From: Mycolicibacterium doricum
GTDB taxonomy: Bacteria; Actinomycetota; Actinomycetes; Mycobacteriales; Mycobacteriaceae
Direction of reading: 5' to 3'
DNA length: 64,000 nucleotides
NCBI RefSeq assembly: GCF_010728155.1
Contig: NZ_AP022605.1
Span: forward strand, 2,170,001 to 2,234,000
Shown here: one piece after another, positions 44,066-53,479 of the stretch
Layout: each line of letters opens with the position of its first letter
How positions within the stretch are numbered: the stretch's first letter is position 1
The notes under the pieces: model-generated
What the model was told of the DNA's origin: nothing
Database searches by the model: none
The model's input: the letters and a program-made list of their open reading frames with translations, nothing else
Position numbers and translations under genes: made by a program

Positions 44066-44698
44066 CTAGCCGGCCGACGGCTCACTCTTCGGGCTGTCCA
44101 ACGTCTCGAGCACGACCTCGGCCACCCGCTTCATGGTGGTTCTGCGGTCCATTGCCGCACGCTGAATCCACTTGAAGGCTTCCGGTTCGGTCATCCCCTG
44201 GTTCACCTGCAGCAGACCCTTCGCCCTCTCGACGAGCTTGCGCGTCTCGAGCCGATCCGAGAGCGTCGCGACCTCTTCCTCGAGGGCGTGGATCTCGCTG
44301 AAGCGGCTGACGGCCACCTCGATGGCCGGGATCAGGTCGTTGACGTTGAACGGTTTGACGAGATAGGCCATCGCCCCCGCGTCGCGGGCCTTCTCGACGA
44401 GGTCACGCTGGCTGAAGGCGGTCAGGATGACGATCGGGGCGATCCGCTTGCTCGCGATCTCCGACGCGGCGTCGATACCGTCGCGACGCGGCATCTTCAC
44501 GTCCATGATGACCAGGTCGGGGTTGAGCGCCTCAGCCAGTTCCACGGCCTCCTGCCCGTCACCGGCCTCACCGACGATCTCGTAACCCTCGTCGCGCAGC
44601 ATCTCGGCAAGGTCCATCCGGATGAGCGCCTCGTCTTCGGCGATGAGCACGCGATGCGGAGTCGGCGCGTCGGTCGGTGAGCCGGTCATGGATGTCAT
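44066..44698 (-). CDS. pdtaR: ANTAR-domain response regulator PdtaR
   Basis: PdtaR is phosphorylated by the sensor PdtaS and acts on RNA through its ANTAR domain by antitermination. The receiver domain has phospho-acceptor D66 in LVIMDVKMPRRDG and the switch region VILTAFSQRDLVEKARDAGA. A coiled-coil linker and the ANTAR domain follow (about 150-205, RKLVERAKGLLQVNQGMTEP and RRAAMDRRTTMKRVAEVVLE). The ATG at 44698 is chosen among three nearby in-frame starts. It corresponds to Rv1626; the kinase is not in this window. It is divergent from tRNA-Leu. Confidence 0.96.
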   Translation of the reverse strand: MTSMTGSPTDAPTPHRVLIAEDEALIRMDLAEMLRDEGYEIVGEAGDGQEAVELAEALNPDLVIMDVKMPRRDGIDAASEIASKRIAPIVILTAFSQRDLVEKARDAGAMAYLVKPFNVNDLIPAIEVAVSRFSEIHALEEEVATLSDRLETRKLVERAKGLLQVNQGMTEPEAFKWIQRAAMDRRTTMKRVAEVVLETLDSPKSEPSAG

Positions 44699-44759
44699 TG
44701 TGGCGGTAACCCGGGCGATCAGCGACCTCGGGGCCATCCTCTATGGTGGAACACCGCAC

Positions 44760-44833
44760 GCCCTCGTATCCCAACTGGCAGAGGAAACGGATTCAAAACC
44801 CGTCCAGTGTGAGTTCGAATCTCACCGAGGGCA
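44760..44833 (+). tRNA. tRNA-Leu (CAA) with short variable arm
   Basis: The cloverleaf is clear: acceptor GCCCTCG pairs fully with CGAGGGC, followed by A73. The T arm is GTGAG-TTCGAAT-CTCAC. The anticodon loop TTCAAAA gives CAA. Pair 31-39 is A-C, a mismatch. The variable region is only five bases (CCAGT), whereas bacterial leucine tRNAs normally have a long variable arm. The amino acid is therefore taken from the anticodon and A73 only. Confidence 0.85.
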
Positions 44834-45095
44834 CTCAAACTGTGTTCGGGCCGGCCCACAGGGCCGAACGGGCCGAAACTCGCACTCAGCGGCTGGACCG
44901 ACAGCGGTGCTGGGTGCTGTTGGAGCTCCTGGCGCGCCGTGGATAGAGTCCCGATGTGCTCGGTTCATGACGTTCCTCGATGATCCTGCGGAACTCGCGG
45001 TAGGGGTGCATCACGCTGCAATGTGCCGACGACACCGTTTGCCGATGGTCACACCGGATACCCACGGCCCACACGTACGAGTGACAGGAGTGGAC

Positions 45096-45935
45096 ATGGG
45101 TTTTCCCGAGCAACAGCAGCAGGTCCCCGGGATACAGGGCGAGATGACGCCGGTTCCGGACTGCGGTGAGGACAGTTACCGCGGGTCGGGCCGGATGACC
45201 GGCAAGCGCGCGATCATCACCGGCGGGGACAGCGGTATCGGCCGCGCGGTCGCGATCGCCTATGCGCGTGAGGGCGCCGACGTCCTGATCGCCTACCTCA
45301 ACGAGGATTCCGACGCTCAGGAGGTCGCTGCCCTGGTCGAGGGCGCCGGACGAAAATGCGTGCTGGTAAAGGGCGACCTGTCCGATCCGGCGCACTGCCG
45401 TGCCGTCGTCGACCGCGCCGTCCAGGAGTTCGGCGGGATCGACGTATTGGTCAGCAACGCGGCGTACCAGATGACGCACGAAAGCCTCGACGAGATCAGT
45501 GACGAGGAGTGGGATTACACGTTCCGGCTCAATGTCGGGGCTTACTTCACGCTGGCCAAGGCGGCGATGCCGCACATGCCGGCGGGGTCGTCGATCATCG
45601 GGAGCTCGTCGGTGAACTCGGACATGCCCTCACCGACGCTGGCACCGTACGCGGCGACCAAAGCCGCGATAGCGAACTTCTCGGCGAGTCTCGCGCAGCT
45701 GCTCGGCGCGAAGGGCATCCGGGTCAACAGCGTGGCGCCGGGACCGATCTGGACACCGCTGATTCCGGCGACGATGCCGGAGGAGAAGGTGAAGTCCTTC
45801 GGCGACGACACACCGCTGGGGCGGGCCGGACAACCGGCGGAACTCGCCCCGGTCTATGTACTCCTGGCCTCCGACGACGGCAGTTACATCTCGGGAGCCC
45901 GCATCGCCGTGACGGGCGGACGCCCGATCCTTTAG
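45096..45935 (+). CDS. SDR-family oxidoreductase, general-stress type
   Basis: This is a short-chain dehydrogenase with an N-terminal extension, resembling the YhdF/YhxC stress-protein group. The 279 residues begin MGFPEQQQQVPGIQGEMTPV, and AGGAG lies just ahead. The cofactor site is ITGGDSGIGRAVAIAYAREG, the catalytic SSSVNSDMPSPTLAPYAATK gives Ser, Tyr and Lys, and the product loop is SVAPGPIWTPLIP. The upstream 260 bp contain GTTT-N15-GGATAC at 45037-45061, loosely like a SigF promoter (GTTT...GGGTAT). The substrate is unknown. Confidence 0.88.
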   Translation: MGFPEQQQQVPGIQGEMTPVPDCGEDSYRGSGRMTGKRAIITGGDSGIGRAVAIAYAREGADVLIAYLNEDSDAQEVAALVEGAGRKCVLVKGDLSDPAHCRAVVDRAVQEFGGIDVLVSNAAYQMTHESLDEISDEEWDYTFRLNVGAYFTLAKAAMPHMPAGSSIIGSSSVNSDMPSPTLAPYAATKAAIANFSASLAQLLGAKGIRVNSVAPGPIWTPLIPATMPEEKVKSFGDDTPLGRAGQPAELAPVYVLLASDDGSYISGARIAVTGGRPIL

Positions 45936-46031
45936 CCGCACGCTGCGCCATCAGGGAACCTCCCACGGCCGCGCACCGACGGGCGCACGAATGTCGGCCG
46001 AGCAACGGTCTCCCGGGGATACGCTGCCTCA

Positions 46032-47351
46032 ATGGTCGCTCGCGACGCACCGCGCACCGTCTGTATGCCCGAGGTCGCATTGCACAACCGCATGCCCGCA
46101 CGCACTGAGCACTACGCCGAGGCGGTGATCCGCAGACTGCGCGTGCTGACCATCGCCACCTGGATCGCCGCCGCCGTCTCAGCCATGTTCGGGACACTCC
46201 AGATCGCTCTCGGAGGCCCCGGTTGGTGGATCGGTGTGCTGAACCTCGTCTTCGCCATCCCCTTCCTGGGGATTCCGCTGCTCTACCGCTTCGGCGAATT
46301 GATTGCGCCGCTGGTCTTCTTCCTCTTCGCCTATCTGTCGGTCACGTTCATCTGCTACTCCGTCGGAACCAGTGCCGGCCTGCAGTTCTACTACCTCGTG
46401 GCCGCATCGCTGGTGGTGCTCGTGCTCGGTATCGAGCGCATCGCGATTTCCGCGGTGATCGTGACGCTCGGCCTCGTCGCATGTATCGCCATGGAGTTGG
46501 CGGTGCCGGAGGACCGCGGACTGTGGCCGTCATGGATGTTGACGGTCGGCTTCGTGCTGTCCGCCGTGTCGGCCACCCTGATGGTGTTCGCCACTGTCTG
46601 GTACGCGTTGCGGGAGACCGAGCGCGCCGAACGCGCGATGGAGGCCGAGTACCAGCGGTCGGAAAAGCTGCTCGCCAACATCTTGCCCGCCTCGGTCGCC
46701 GAGCGTCTCAAAGATCCCGCCCATGCGATCATCGCCGACGGGTACGACGACGCTTCGGTCCTGTTCGCCGACATCGCCGGCTACACCGAACGGGCCAGCA
46801 ACACCTCGCCCACTGATCTCGTGCGTTTCCTCGACCGGCTCTACACCGACCTAGATGCGCTGGTCGACCGCCACGGTCTGGAGAAGGTCAAGAGCAGCGG
46901 TGACAGCTACATGGTGGTCAGCGGGGTGCCGCGGCCGCGGCCGGACCACGCCGAAGCGCTCGCCTGCCTGGCGCTCGACATGGCCCAGGCGGTCGCCGAT
47001 CTGAAGGATCCGCTGGGCCGCGCGGTGCCGCTGCGCATCGGACTGGCGTCCGGACCGGTGGTCGCCGGTGTGGTCGGCGCACGCAAGTTCTTCTACGACG
47101 TCTGGGGCGACGCCGTCAACGTGGCCTCCCGCATGGAGACAACCGACGAAGAAGGTCGGATCCAGGTGCCGCACAACCTCTACGAACGCATCCGGCATTC
47201 GTTCATCCTCGAGGAGCGCGGCGACGTCGAGGTCAAGGGCAAGGGTGTGATCCACACCTGGTACCTGGTCGGCCGCCGCGACGACAGCGCCGTTCGCGAG
47301 GCGGTCGAACTCCCCGCTAGCGGACGAACAGTGACATCACCAGCTGGTTGA
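46032..47351 (+). CDS. cya: Membrane adenylate cyclase, Rv1625c-like
   Basis: This is an integral-membrane class III cyclase producing cAMP. The 439 residues have six transmembrane segments (about 38-190) and a cytoplasmic catalytic domain (about 240-425). All key residues are present: metal D247 (FADIAGYT) and D291 (SSGDSY), substrate-selecting K287 and D356, and catalytic N363 and R367 (GDAVNVASRME). TACGCT ends 6 nt before the ATG, a leaderless start. It lies near pdtaR, as Rv1625c and Rv1626 do. Its last 35 bp overlap the convergent flavoprotein gene. Confidence 0.95.
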   Translation: MVARDAPRTVCMPEVALHNRMPARTEHYAEAVIRRLRVLTIATWIAAAVSAMFGTLQIALGGPGWWIGVLNLVFAIPFLGIPLLYRFGELIAPLVFFLFAYLSVTFICYSVGTSAGLQFYYLVAASLVVLVLGIERIAISAVIVTLGLVACIAMELAVPEDRGLWPSWMLTVGFVLSAVSATLMVFATVWYALRETERAERAMEAEYQRSEKLLANILPASVAERLKDPAHAIIADGYDDASVLFADIAGYTERASNTSPTDLVRFLDRLYTDLDALVDRHGLEKVKSSGDSYMVVSGVPRPRPDHAEALACLALDMAQAVADLKDPLGRAVPLRIGLASGPVVAGVVGARKFFYDVWGDAVNVASRMETTDEEGRIQVPHNLYERIRHSFILEERGDVEVKGKGVIHTWYLVGRRDDSAVREAVELPASGRTVTSPAG

Positions 47352-48918
47352 TCTTGCGCCGCGGCCAGCCGGTCAGCCCGTCGCTCGCCAGCGCGGCCGT
47401 GGCCGCGTTGCGCCCGCAGACTCCGTGCACCCCGCCGCCGGGGTGGGCGCCGGCGCTGCCCAGGAACAGTCCTTCGATCGGTGTCTCGGCACGCCCGAAG
47501 CCCGGGGTGGGCCGGAAGATGAGCTGTTGCTGCAACTGGGCGGTGCCGCCGTTGACGGCGCCGCCCACGAGGTTCGCGTCCGAGGCCGTGAGCTCCGACG
47601 GACGCTGAATGAACTTACCGACGATCTGATCGGCGAACCCGGGCGCATGCTCCTCGAGCACCCGGTCCACCGCCTGAGACAGTTGATCAGCCGAGGCGTC
47701 GTCGATGACGTCACGTGGCAGATGCGTGTATGCCCAAGCGCTTTCGGTGCCCTGGGGTGAGCGCGTCGGATCGGCGGTGGTCATCTGCCCGAACAGGATG
47801 AACGGATGCTGGGGAACCGTCCGGGTGTTGAGGTCAGCCATCCACCGGACCAGCCCGTCGGCGTCGGCACCGAGATGCACCGTCCCGACGTCGTCGAGGT
47901 TCTTCGACCGCCACGGGATCGGGGCGTCCAGGGCGTAGTTGATCTTCAAGACCGGGGTGTCCCAGGTGAAGTGCTCGAGATCTGCCAGCACGCGGGGCGG
48001 TACGGCCGACGACGGCAGCAACTCGCGGTACAGGGCAGGCGCCGACACGTCGGCCACCACTGCGCGACGCGCGGAGACCGTTCGGCCGTCGGCGGTGCGT
48101 ACGCCCACAGCCCGCCCGCCGCGCACGTCGATCCCGGTGACCTGCCGGCCGCAACGGATGTCCGCACCGGCAGACCGCGCCCGGTTGACCAGAGCCGCCG
48201 CGAGTTGTCCGGCGCCGCCAACCGGAACCGGCCATCCCCCGTCCTGCGCCATCATGATCAGCATGAAGCCCATGACGCCGCTGCCCGGCGCGTCCACCGG
48301 GACGTCGGCGTGCAGCGCGTTGCCGAGAAGCAGCAAACGGGCGGCATCCCCGGCGAACAGTCGGCGGGCCATCTCGCCGACCGGCAGCGTCAGCAGATGC
48401 ACCAGGCGCAGCGTTTCGGCGGTGCCCAATGTCCTCACCAGTCCGGCCGCGCCCCGCACGGGAGGGAAGGGGGCGAAGAGGCTCCTCAACAGCGGATCTT
48501 TCACCCGCTCCCAGAGGTCGAACAGCCGCATCCAGTTGTCACCGTCCGCCGGGTGGCTGCGCGCTAGCCCCTCAGCGGTGCGGGCGATGTCGCGGTATAT
48601 GACCGGCGCCTGGTCGTCGGTTGCCGAGCGCGGATGCCCGACGACGGCCGGCGCGTGTGTCCACTGCAAACCGTGGTCTTCCAAGTGGAGGCCGGCCAGC
48701 ACAGGTGACGCGACGGATAGCGGATAGAAGGCGCTGTAGAGGTCGCTGGTGTAGCCGGGGATACGTTCTGCGCTGCTCACCGCGCCGCCGGGTTCCGGTT
48801 GCGCCTCGAGCACCACGACGTCCCACCCGGCGTCGGCCATCAGTGCAGCGGCGACCAGACCGTTGTGGCCGGCGCCGATGACGACGGCGTCAGCTGCCGT
48901 CGACGTCACGGTCGTCAC
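47317..48918 (-). CDS. Phytoene-desaturase-like FAD oxidoreductase
   Basis: This is a flavoprotein of the CrtI/NAD(P)-binding amine-oxidase superfamily; the substrate is unknown and no carotenoid genes are near. The 533 residues carry the FAD site VVIGAGHNGLVAAALMADAG (about 12-31) followed by VVLEAQPEPGGAVSS, and the C-terminal FAD motif GLFLGSAGAHPGGGVHGVCG (about 489-508). The gene starts inside the end of the SRPBCC gene (29 bp overlap), so the two are translationally linked and may act together. Confidence 0.85.
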   Translation of the reverse strand: MTTVTSTAADAVVIGAGHNGLVAAALMADAGWDVVVLEAQPEPGGAVSSAERIPGYTSDLYSAFYPLSVASPVLAGLHLEDHGLQWTHAPAVVGHPRSATDDQAPVIYRDIARTAEGLARSHPADGDNWMRLFDLWERVKDPLLRSLFAPFPPVRGAAGLVRTLGTAETLRLVHLLTLPVGEMARRLFAGDAARLLLLGNALHADVPVDAPGSGVMGFMLIMMAQDGGWPVPVGGAGQLAAALVNRARSAGADIRCGRQVTGIDVRGGRAVGVRTADGRTVSARRAVVADVSAPALYRELLPSSAVPPRVLADLEHFTWDTPVLKINYALDAPIPWRSKNLDDVGTVHLGADADGLVRWMADLNTRTVPQHPFILFGQMTTADPTRSPQGTESAWAYTHLPRDVIDDASADQLSQAVDRVLEEHAPGFADQIVGKFIQRPSELTASDANLVGGAVNGGTAQLQQQLIFRPTPGFGRAETPIEGLFLGSAGAHPGGGVHGVCGRNAATAALASDGLTGWPRRKINQLVMSLFVR

Positions 48919-49342
48919 GACGCTCGGCGAGGAAGGCCAGCCGCCTCAGCGTTTCGTTGTTGCGCGGCCACACCGCGACATCGGCGAGGCGCTCCGGCAT
49001 GAACTTGCCGATCCCACTGACCGGGAACTCCTGCATGGAAACTCGGCATCCGTTGGGAATGTCGGTCAGGTCCAGGATGATCCGAGCTCCGCCGAACGGC
49101 CTGCCCTTGGCGTGCAGCACCAGCCGCGCCGGCGGTGTGGCCTCTTCTACGACGGTTTCGTCGTCGAGCAGCACAGGCCACACGCCGATGGAGTGGTGGA
49201 TGGTGGAGCCGGGCGCGGGCCAGTCGGGGTCCACGGCCCGCATCCGGCTGTTACCCACCACCCACTGCGAGTACGTCCAGCCGTCGGCGATCACCTCCCA
49301 CACCCGCTGGCGCGAGGCTGCGATATCTCGGGTCACAGTCAC
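48890..49342 (-). CDS. SRPBCC/polyketide-cyclase-like protein
   Basis: This is a START-like fold protein of 150 residues with a hydrophobic cavity, role unknown. It begins MTVTRDIAASRQRVWEVIAD, the typical first strand and helix of SRPBCC proteins, and ends with a helix (RLADVAVWPRNNETLRRLAF). It starts at GTG and overlaps the flavoprotein gene, suggesting a common pathway acting on a lipid-like ligand. This is inference from context. Confidence 0.8.
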   Translation of the reverse strand: MTVTRDIAASRQRVWEVIADGWTYSQWVVGNSRMRAVDPDWPAPGSTIHHSIGVWPVLLDDETVVEEATPPARLVLHAKGRPFGGARIILDLTDIPNGCRVSMQEFPVSGIGKFMPERLADVAVWPRNNETLRRLAFLAERRDDRDVDGS

Positions 49343-49370
49343 GCCCGGGGGGTACCCGCCGCGGCCGTGT

Positions 49371-49859
49371 TTAGACCTTCCGGTTCTCCGACTTGATGAT
49401 CCAGGCCAGCTTCTCCAAGCCGTCGATCAGCTGATGCAGGAGGTCGGCGGTGCTCGGATCCTCGGCGTCAACGGCGTCGTGCACACTTCGAATGGTGTCA
49501 ACCGTGGCGTTGATCCGCACGGTGATCAGATCGACAACGTCGCCGGTGCTGCGCTCGTAGGCCGGGAATTCGGGCAGCGTCGTCGTTGCCGCGACGGTGT
49601 CGGAGCGGCCGTCCGGTACCGCGTCGAGTGCGCGCATCCGCTCGGCGATCGTGTCGCTACCTTCACGGGCGAAGTCGACGAGCTCGTCCAGTTGCAGATG
49701 CAGGTCGCGGAAGTTGGTACCGACAACGTTCCAGTGCGCTTGCTTGCCCTGAAGATGAAGCTCGATCAGGTCGACCAGGACACGCTGCAGGTTGGCAGCG
49801 AACTGCGGTGAGGCGGTGAAACCCTGTACTTCTGCTTCGGTGCGACGTGTTGTGTTCAT
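49371..49859 (-). CDS. dps2: DNA-protecting ferritin-like Dps2
   Basis: Dps forms a dodecamer that oxidises and stores iron and shields DNA. The 162 residues closely resemble M. smegmatis Dps2. Ferroxidase ligands are in GKQAHWNVVGTNFRDLHLQL (His43 region) and DELVDFAREGSDTIAERM, the inter-subunit site typical of Dps. The short N-terminus (MNTTRRTEAEVQGF) is basic at its start. The 112 bp upstream contain TGGA-N5-TCCA (49883-49895), a small inverted repeat of unknown meaning. Confidence 0.93.
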   Translation of the reverse strand: MNTTRRTEAEVQGFTASPQFAANLQRVLVDLIELHLQGKQAHWNVVGTNFRDLHLQLDELVDFAREGSDTIAERMRALDAVPDGRSDTVAATTTLPEFPAYERSTGDVVDLITVRINATVDTIRSVHDAVDAEDPSTADLLHQLIDGLEKLAWIIKSENRKV

Positions 49860-49971
49860 GTCTGTATCAACGGCCCCTCATTTGGAATAACTCCAGGTTT
49901 ATGGCATGAGTTGCCTCACACAGGCCCGCACGCCCACCACATCGGGGTCGCGGGATCCACCGCTGCGGCAT

Positions 49972-50733
49972 CTACATCACCTTGGACAGAAAGGCTTTCG
50001 TGCGTTCCTGCTGCGGGCTGGCCATCATCTCACGCGGATTCCCCGACTCGACGATCACACCGCCGTCCATGAACACCAGCTTGTCGGCGACCTCGCGGGC
50101 GAACCCCATCTCGTGGGTGACCACCAGCATCGTCATGCCCTCCGACGCGAGCTTCTTCATCACCGCGAGCACGTCACCCACCAGTTCCGGGTCGAGGGCC
50201 GACGTCGGCTCGTCGAACAACATCAGCTTCGGGTTCATCGCCAGGGCCCGCGCGATCGCCACCCGCTGTTGCTGTCCTCCCGACAGCTGCGCGGGATAGG
50301 CGGTGGCCTTGTCCGCCATCCCCACCAGCTCGAGCAGCTCCTTCGCGCGATCCACGGCGTCGTGCTTCTTGACCCCCTTGACGTGCACCGGCGCCTCGAC
50401 GATGTTGTCCAGCGCGGTACGGTGCGGGAAAAGGTTGAAGTGCTGGAACACCATGCCCACGTCACGTCGCTGTCTGGCCGCCTCGCCCGGCTTGAGCTCG
50501 TGCAGTTTGCCGCCCTTCTCGCGGTAGCCCACGAGGTCGCCGTCGACATACAGACGGCCCGCATTGACGCGCTCCAGGTGGTTGATGCAGCGCAGGAACG
50601 TCGACTTGCCCGACCCCGACGGCCCGACGATGCACAGCACCTCGCCGCGCTCGACTTCGAGCGTCACACCCCTGAGCACCTGTAGGGCGCCGAAGCTCTT
50701 ACAGACGCTCTCTGCTTTGACCATCGGCGTCAC
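49972..50733 (-). CDS. Polar amino acid ABC transporter ATPase, GlnQ-like
   Basis: This is the ATPase of a glutamine/glutamate-type importer, with 253 residues. Walker A is [20 protein letters not shown], the signature [19 protein letters not shown], Walker [14 protein letters not shown], and the H-loop [15 protein letters not shown]. The GTG start shares four bases with the permease stop (GTGA). Last gene of a three-gene operon. Confidence 0.93.
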   Translation of the reverse strand: MTPMVKAESVCKSFGALQVLRGVTLEVERGEVLCIVGPSGSGKSTFLRCINHLERVNAGRLYVDGDLVGYREKGGKLHELKPGEAARQRRDVGMVFQHFNLFPHRTALDNIVEAPVHVKGVKKHDAVDRAKELLELVGMADKATAYPAQLSGGQQQRVAIARALAMNPKLMLFDEPTSALDPELVGDVLAVMKKLASEGMTMLVVTHEMGFAREVADKLVFMDGGVIVESGNPREMMASPQQERTKAFLSKVM

Positions 50734-51653
50734 GGGTGTTCACCGAATCTTTGCGCCTGCGCGAGCGCCTCGAGTTGCTTGGTGGTCAGCTTGCGAGACG
50801 CACCGCGGGAGAAGTAGCGCTCGAGGTAGTACTGGCCCACCATGAGCACGCTGGTGATCGCGAGGTACCAGGTGGCGGCGACCATGAGCAGCGGGATGGG
50901 CTGGAAGATGACCCCGGCGATGTCGCGGGCGCGGCCGTAGAGCTCCAGGCTGTACGGCACCGCTGTGACCAGCGACGTGGTCTTGAGCATGCTGATGACC
51001 TCGTTGCCGGTGGGCGGGATGATCACGCGCATCGCCTGCGGCAGCACGGTCCGCCGCATCGTCATCGCCCACGACATCCCCAGCGCCGTGGAGGCCTCGG
51101 ACTGCCCTTCCGGCACCGAACTGATGCCCGCCCGGATGATCTCGGCCATATAGGCGGCTTCGTTGAGGCCCAGGCCGATGATCGCCAACGTGAAGCTGAT
51201 CGACAGTCCCTGGAGGCTGAACTCGAAGAACGACGGCCCGAACGGCACGCCGACCCGAATGTTCTGGTACAGCGTCGGGAACAGCCCCCAGAAGACCAAC
51301 TGCACGTACACCGGAGTGCCGCGGAAGATCCACAGATATACCCAGGAAACCGACTTGAACACCGGGTTCGGCGAGAGCCGCATCACGGCCAGGACCACCC
51401 CGAGCACCAGGGCGAGCACCATGGCGAAGATGGTCAGCTGCAGGGTGTTCCAGGCCGCCTCCGAGATCCGTTGGTCGAACAGGTATTTCGCGTAGGTGGA
51501 CCACCCGTAGGCCTCGTTCGTCGCGGCCCCGTACAGGAACAGGCCGACCAGGATGACGATGACAACCGCCGCCACCCACCGCCACGGATGTCGCAGTGGT
51601 ACCGCATCGATGGGCGCCGGGTCGGCGCGGGGCGACGAATCGACATCGGGCAT
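50730..51653 (-). CDS. Polar amino acid ABC transporter permease
   Basis: This is a HisM/GlnP-type inner-membrane permease. The start [14 protein letters not shown] at 51653 gives 307 residues; upstream reading lies in the binding protein gene. About five to six hydrophobic segments are seen, and the EAA loop is [21 protein letters not shown] single permease gene implies a homodimer. The N-terminal 45 residues are polar and cytoplasmic. Confidence 0.92.
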   Translation of the reverse strand: MPDVDSSPRADPAPIDAVPLRHPWRWVAAVVIVILVGLFLYGAATNEAYGWSTYAKYLFDQRISEAAWNTLQLTIFAMVLALVLGVVLAVMRLSPNPVFKSVSWVYLWIFRGTPVYVQLVFWGLFPTLYQNIRVGVPFGPSFFEFSLQGLSISFTLAIIGLGLNEAAYMAEIIRAGISSVPEGQSEASTALGMSWAMTMRRTVLPQAMRVIIPPTGNEVISMLKTTSLVTAVPYSLELYGRARDIAGVIFQPIPLLMVAATWYLAITSVLMVGQYYLERYFSRGASRKLTTKQLEALAQAQRFGEHP

Positions 51654-51670
51654 CGGGTTCGGTGGCTCCG

Positions 51671-52585
51671 CTAGCTGATCGCGCCGTTGATCGCCGGCTT
51701 GTCGATCATCCCGTCCTCCACGCCCCAGTTCTGCGCGATCTGCTCGTAGGCGCCGGATTCGATGAGGTGCTCGAGTGCCTGCTGCAGCGACTGCGCCAGC
51801 GGTGAGCCCTTGGCGACGGGCCACCCGTAGGGCGCCGCGTCGAAGATGTCCCCTGCCGTCTCGAGCTTGCCGTTGCTCTGCTTGACCGCGTAGGCGGTGA
51901 CCGGCGAGTCCGCCGACATCGCATCGGCCTGCCCCAGCACCACGGCGTTGGCCACCGAGTCCTGCTCGTCGAACTTGACGATCTGAATGGCCGGCTTGCC
52001 GGCATCGGTGCAGGCCTTGCTCTTGGCCGGGAGTTCCTCGGTCTCCTCGATGGTCGTCGACTGCACGGCGACCCGCTTGCCGCAGGCGTTCGCAGGATCG
52101 ATGTCACCGCCGGCCTGCTGCGCCCACTGGATACCGGCCGAGAAGTACGTCACGAAGTCCACCGACTCCTCGCGTTCCTTGGTGTCGGTGAACGACGACA
52201 TCCCGACGTCGTAGGTGCCGCCCTGGATGGACGGGATGATCTTCTCGAAGTCCGACTCGCGATAGTCGGCAGTGACGCCGAGCGTGGAGGCGATCGCGTT
52301 CATCAGGTCGACGTCGAAGCCGACGATCTTGCCGCTGGGATCCTTGAACTCGTTCGGGGCGTACGGCACGTTGACACCGACGATGAGTGAACCGCGGTCC
52401 TTGATGGGCTGCGGCAGGGTGTTGGCGATCTCGTCGACCTTCTCAGCGGTCGCCGCCGTCGTCTCCTCCGCGGGACCGCTGGTATCAGTGTTCTGCGCAC
52501 ATCCCGACAATGCCATCGCGCCGCTGACAGCAAAGATCGCTGCGATGCGCCACATCTTCCCCGTACGGATCTGGCATCGTGACAC
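51671..52585 (-). CDS. Polar amino acid ABC transporter binding lipoprotein
   Basis: This is the extracytoplasmic solute-binding protein (SBP family 3) of the same importer. The GTG at 52585 has AGAGG five bases ahead and gives 304 residues. A lipobox AMALSGC follows the signal, with lipidated Cys29. The mature fold carries GVNVPYAPNEFKDPSGKIVG and FDVDLMNAIASTLGV, typical of family 3, then VGMSSFTDTKEREESVDFVT. A GlnR-like box lies about 85 bp upstream, so nitrogen limitation may induce the operon. Confidence 0.93.
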   Translation of the reverse strand: MSRCQIRTGKMWRIAAIFAVSGAMALSGCAQNTDTSGPAEETTAATAEKVDEIANTLPQPIKDRGSLIVGVNVPYAPNEFKDPSGKIVGFDVDLMNAIASTLGVTADYRESDFEKIIPSIQGGTYDVGMSSFTDTKEREESVDFVTYFSAGIQWAQQAGGDIDPANACGKRVAVQSTTIEETEELPAKSKACTDAGKPAIQIVKFDEQDSVANAVVLGQADAMSADSPVTAYAVKQSNGKLETAGDIFDAAPYGWPVAKGSPLAQSLQQALEHLIESGAYEQIAQNWGVEDGMIDKPAINGAIS

Positions 52586-52668
52586 TGTTGCCTCTTTCTC
52601 TTGCATCGAGCCGTTCCAGGTCTCCAAACCGACGACGTTAACCATCGGGGCCGCAGCACGCACATGCG

Positions 52669-52684
52669 GTAACGGAACATTAAC
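52669..52684. promoter_or_regulatory. GlnR-like operator
   Basis: GTAAC-GGAACA-TTAAC fits the actinobacterial GlnR box pattern (GTnAC, six bases, GaAAC-like). It stands in the 170-bp gap between the divergent amino acid ABC operon and hdeD, about 85 bp from the binding protein start. Position and operon content support it; no binding data are implied. Confidence 0.55.
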
Positions 52685-52755
52685 GACGTGGCAACGCGCA
52701 GCGGCTTACCGCCAAATCGTCAGCCTGGTGCCCGTGGCTGTGTCACACTGCGCGC

Positions 52756-53340
52756 ATGCAAACTACCGCTGCGCCAAGCATGTTGCGGCATCTGTGGATT
52801 TTCACCGTGGTCTCTGGCCTGCTGGCGGTGCTGCTGGGCGTCCTCATCTTCATCCGCCCGGGCGCGGCCATCCTCGTGACGGCGATCTTCTTCGGTGCCT
52901 ACCTACTCCTGACCGGTGTCGCGCAAATCGTTCTCGCCTTCAGCGTGCGGTCGTCGTTCGGTGTCCGCGCGCTGCTGTTCGTCAGCGGTGCCGCCGCCCT
53001 GGCGCTGGCCGTGCTGTGCTTCATCAACCTGTCCAACTCGATCGACCTGCTGGCGATCTGGATCGGTGTGGGCTTCATCTTCCGCGGCGTCGCCACCGCG
53101 ATGTCGGCGTTCAGCGACCAGTCGCTGCCAGGCCGCATCTGGGAGATCATCGTCGGTGTCATCAGCGTCATCGCCGGCATCATCATGTTCGTGGCGCCGC
53201 TGGAGGGTCTGGTCGCCCTCACCCAGGTGACCGGCGTCATCCTCGTCGTCATCGGCGTCGTGGAGGTCATCGCGGGCGTCCGGATCCGCCGGGAGTCTGC
53301 CGCAGTCGCCACCTCGCCGCGCGGCGAGAAGGTGACGTAA
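52756..53340 (+). CDS. HdeD-family membrane protein (DUF308)
   Basis: This is a small integral membrane protein of 194 residues with six hydrophobic segments in three pairs, the DUF308 repeat pattern (VVSGLLAVLLGVLIFIRPGA; VGVISVIAGIIMFVAPLEGL). E. coli HdeD is linked to acid tolerance; the biochemical role is unknown. Charged residues are at the C-terminus. The gene is divergent from the amino acid ABC operon. Confidence 0.88.
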   Translation: MQTTAAPSMLRHLWIFTVVSGLLAVLLGVLIFIRPGAAILVTAIFFGAYLLLTGVAQIVLAFSVRSSFGVRALLFVSGAAALALAVLCFINLSNSIDLLAIWIGVGFIFRGVATAMSAFSDQSLPGRIWEIIVGVISVIAGIIMFVAPLEGLVALTQVTGVILVVIGVVEVIAGVRIRRESAAVATSPRGEKVT

Positions 53341-53479
53341 CCCACCGTCTACCCCTTCATCCTCGTTCCGCGGCGATGCTGGCCCTCAACCTCGCCGCCG
53401 AACTACGGGTGAGCGGCCGGCTGGACGGGATCGTCGCCGAAGCTCAACGCGGGGCAACGCGACTGCGGTGAGGTCGCCG

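Noticed and set aside
53376..53471. 31-codon ORF after hdeD as a real small gene
   Set aside because: It has no clear ribosome site or homology and lies in the decayed interval next to the CydC-like relic.
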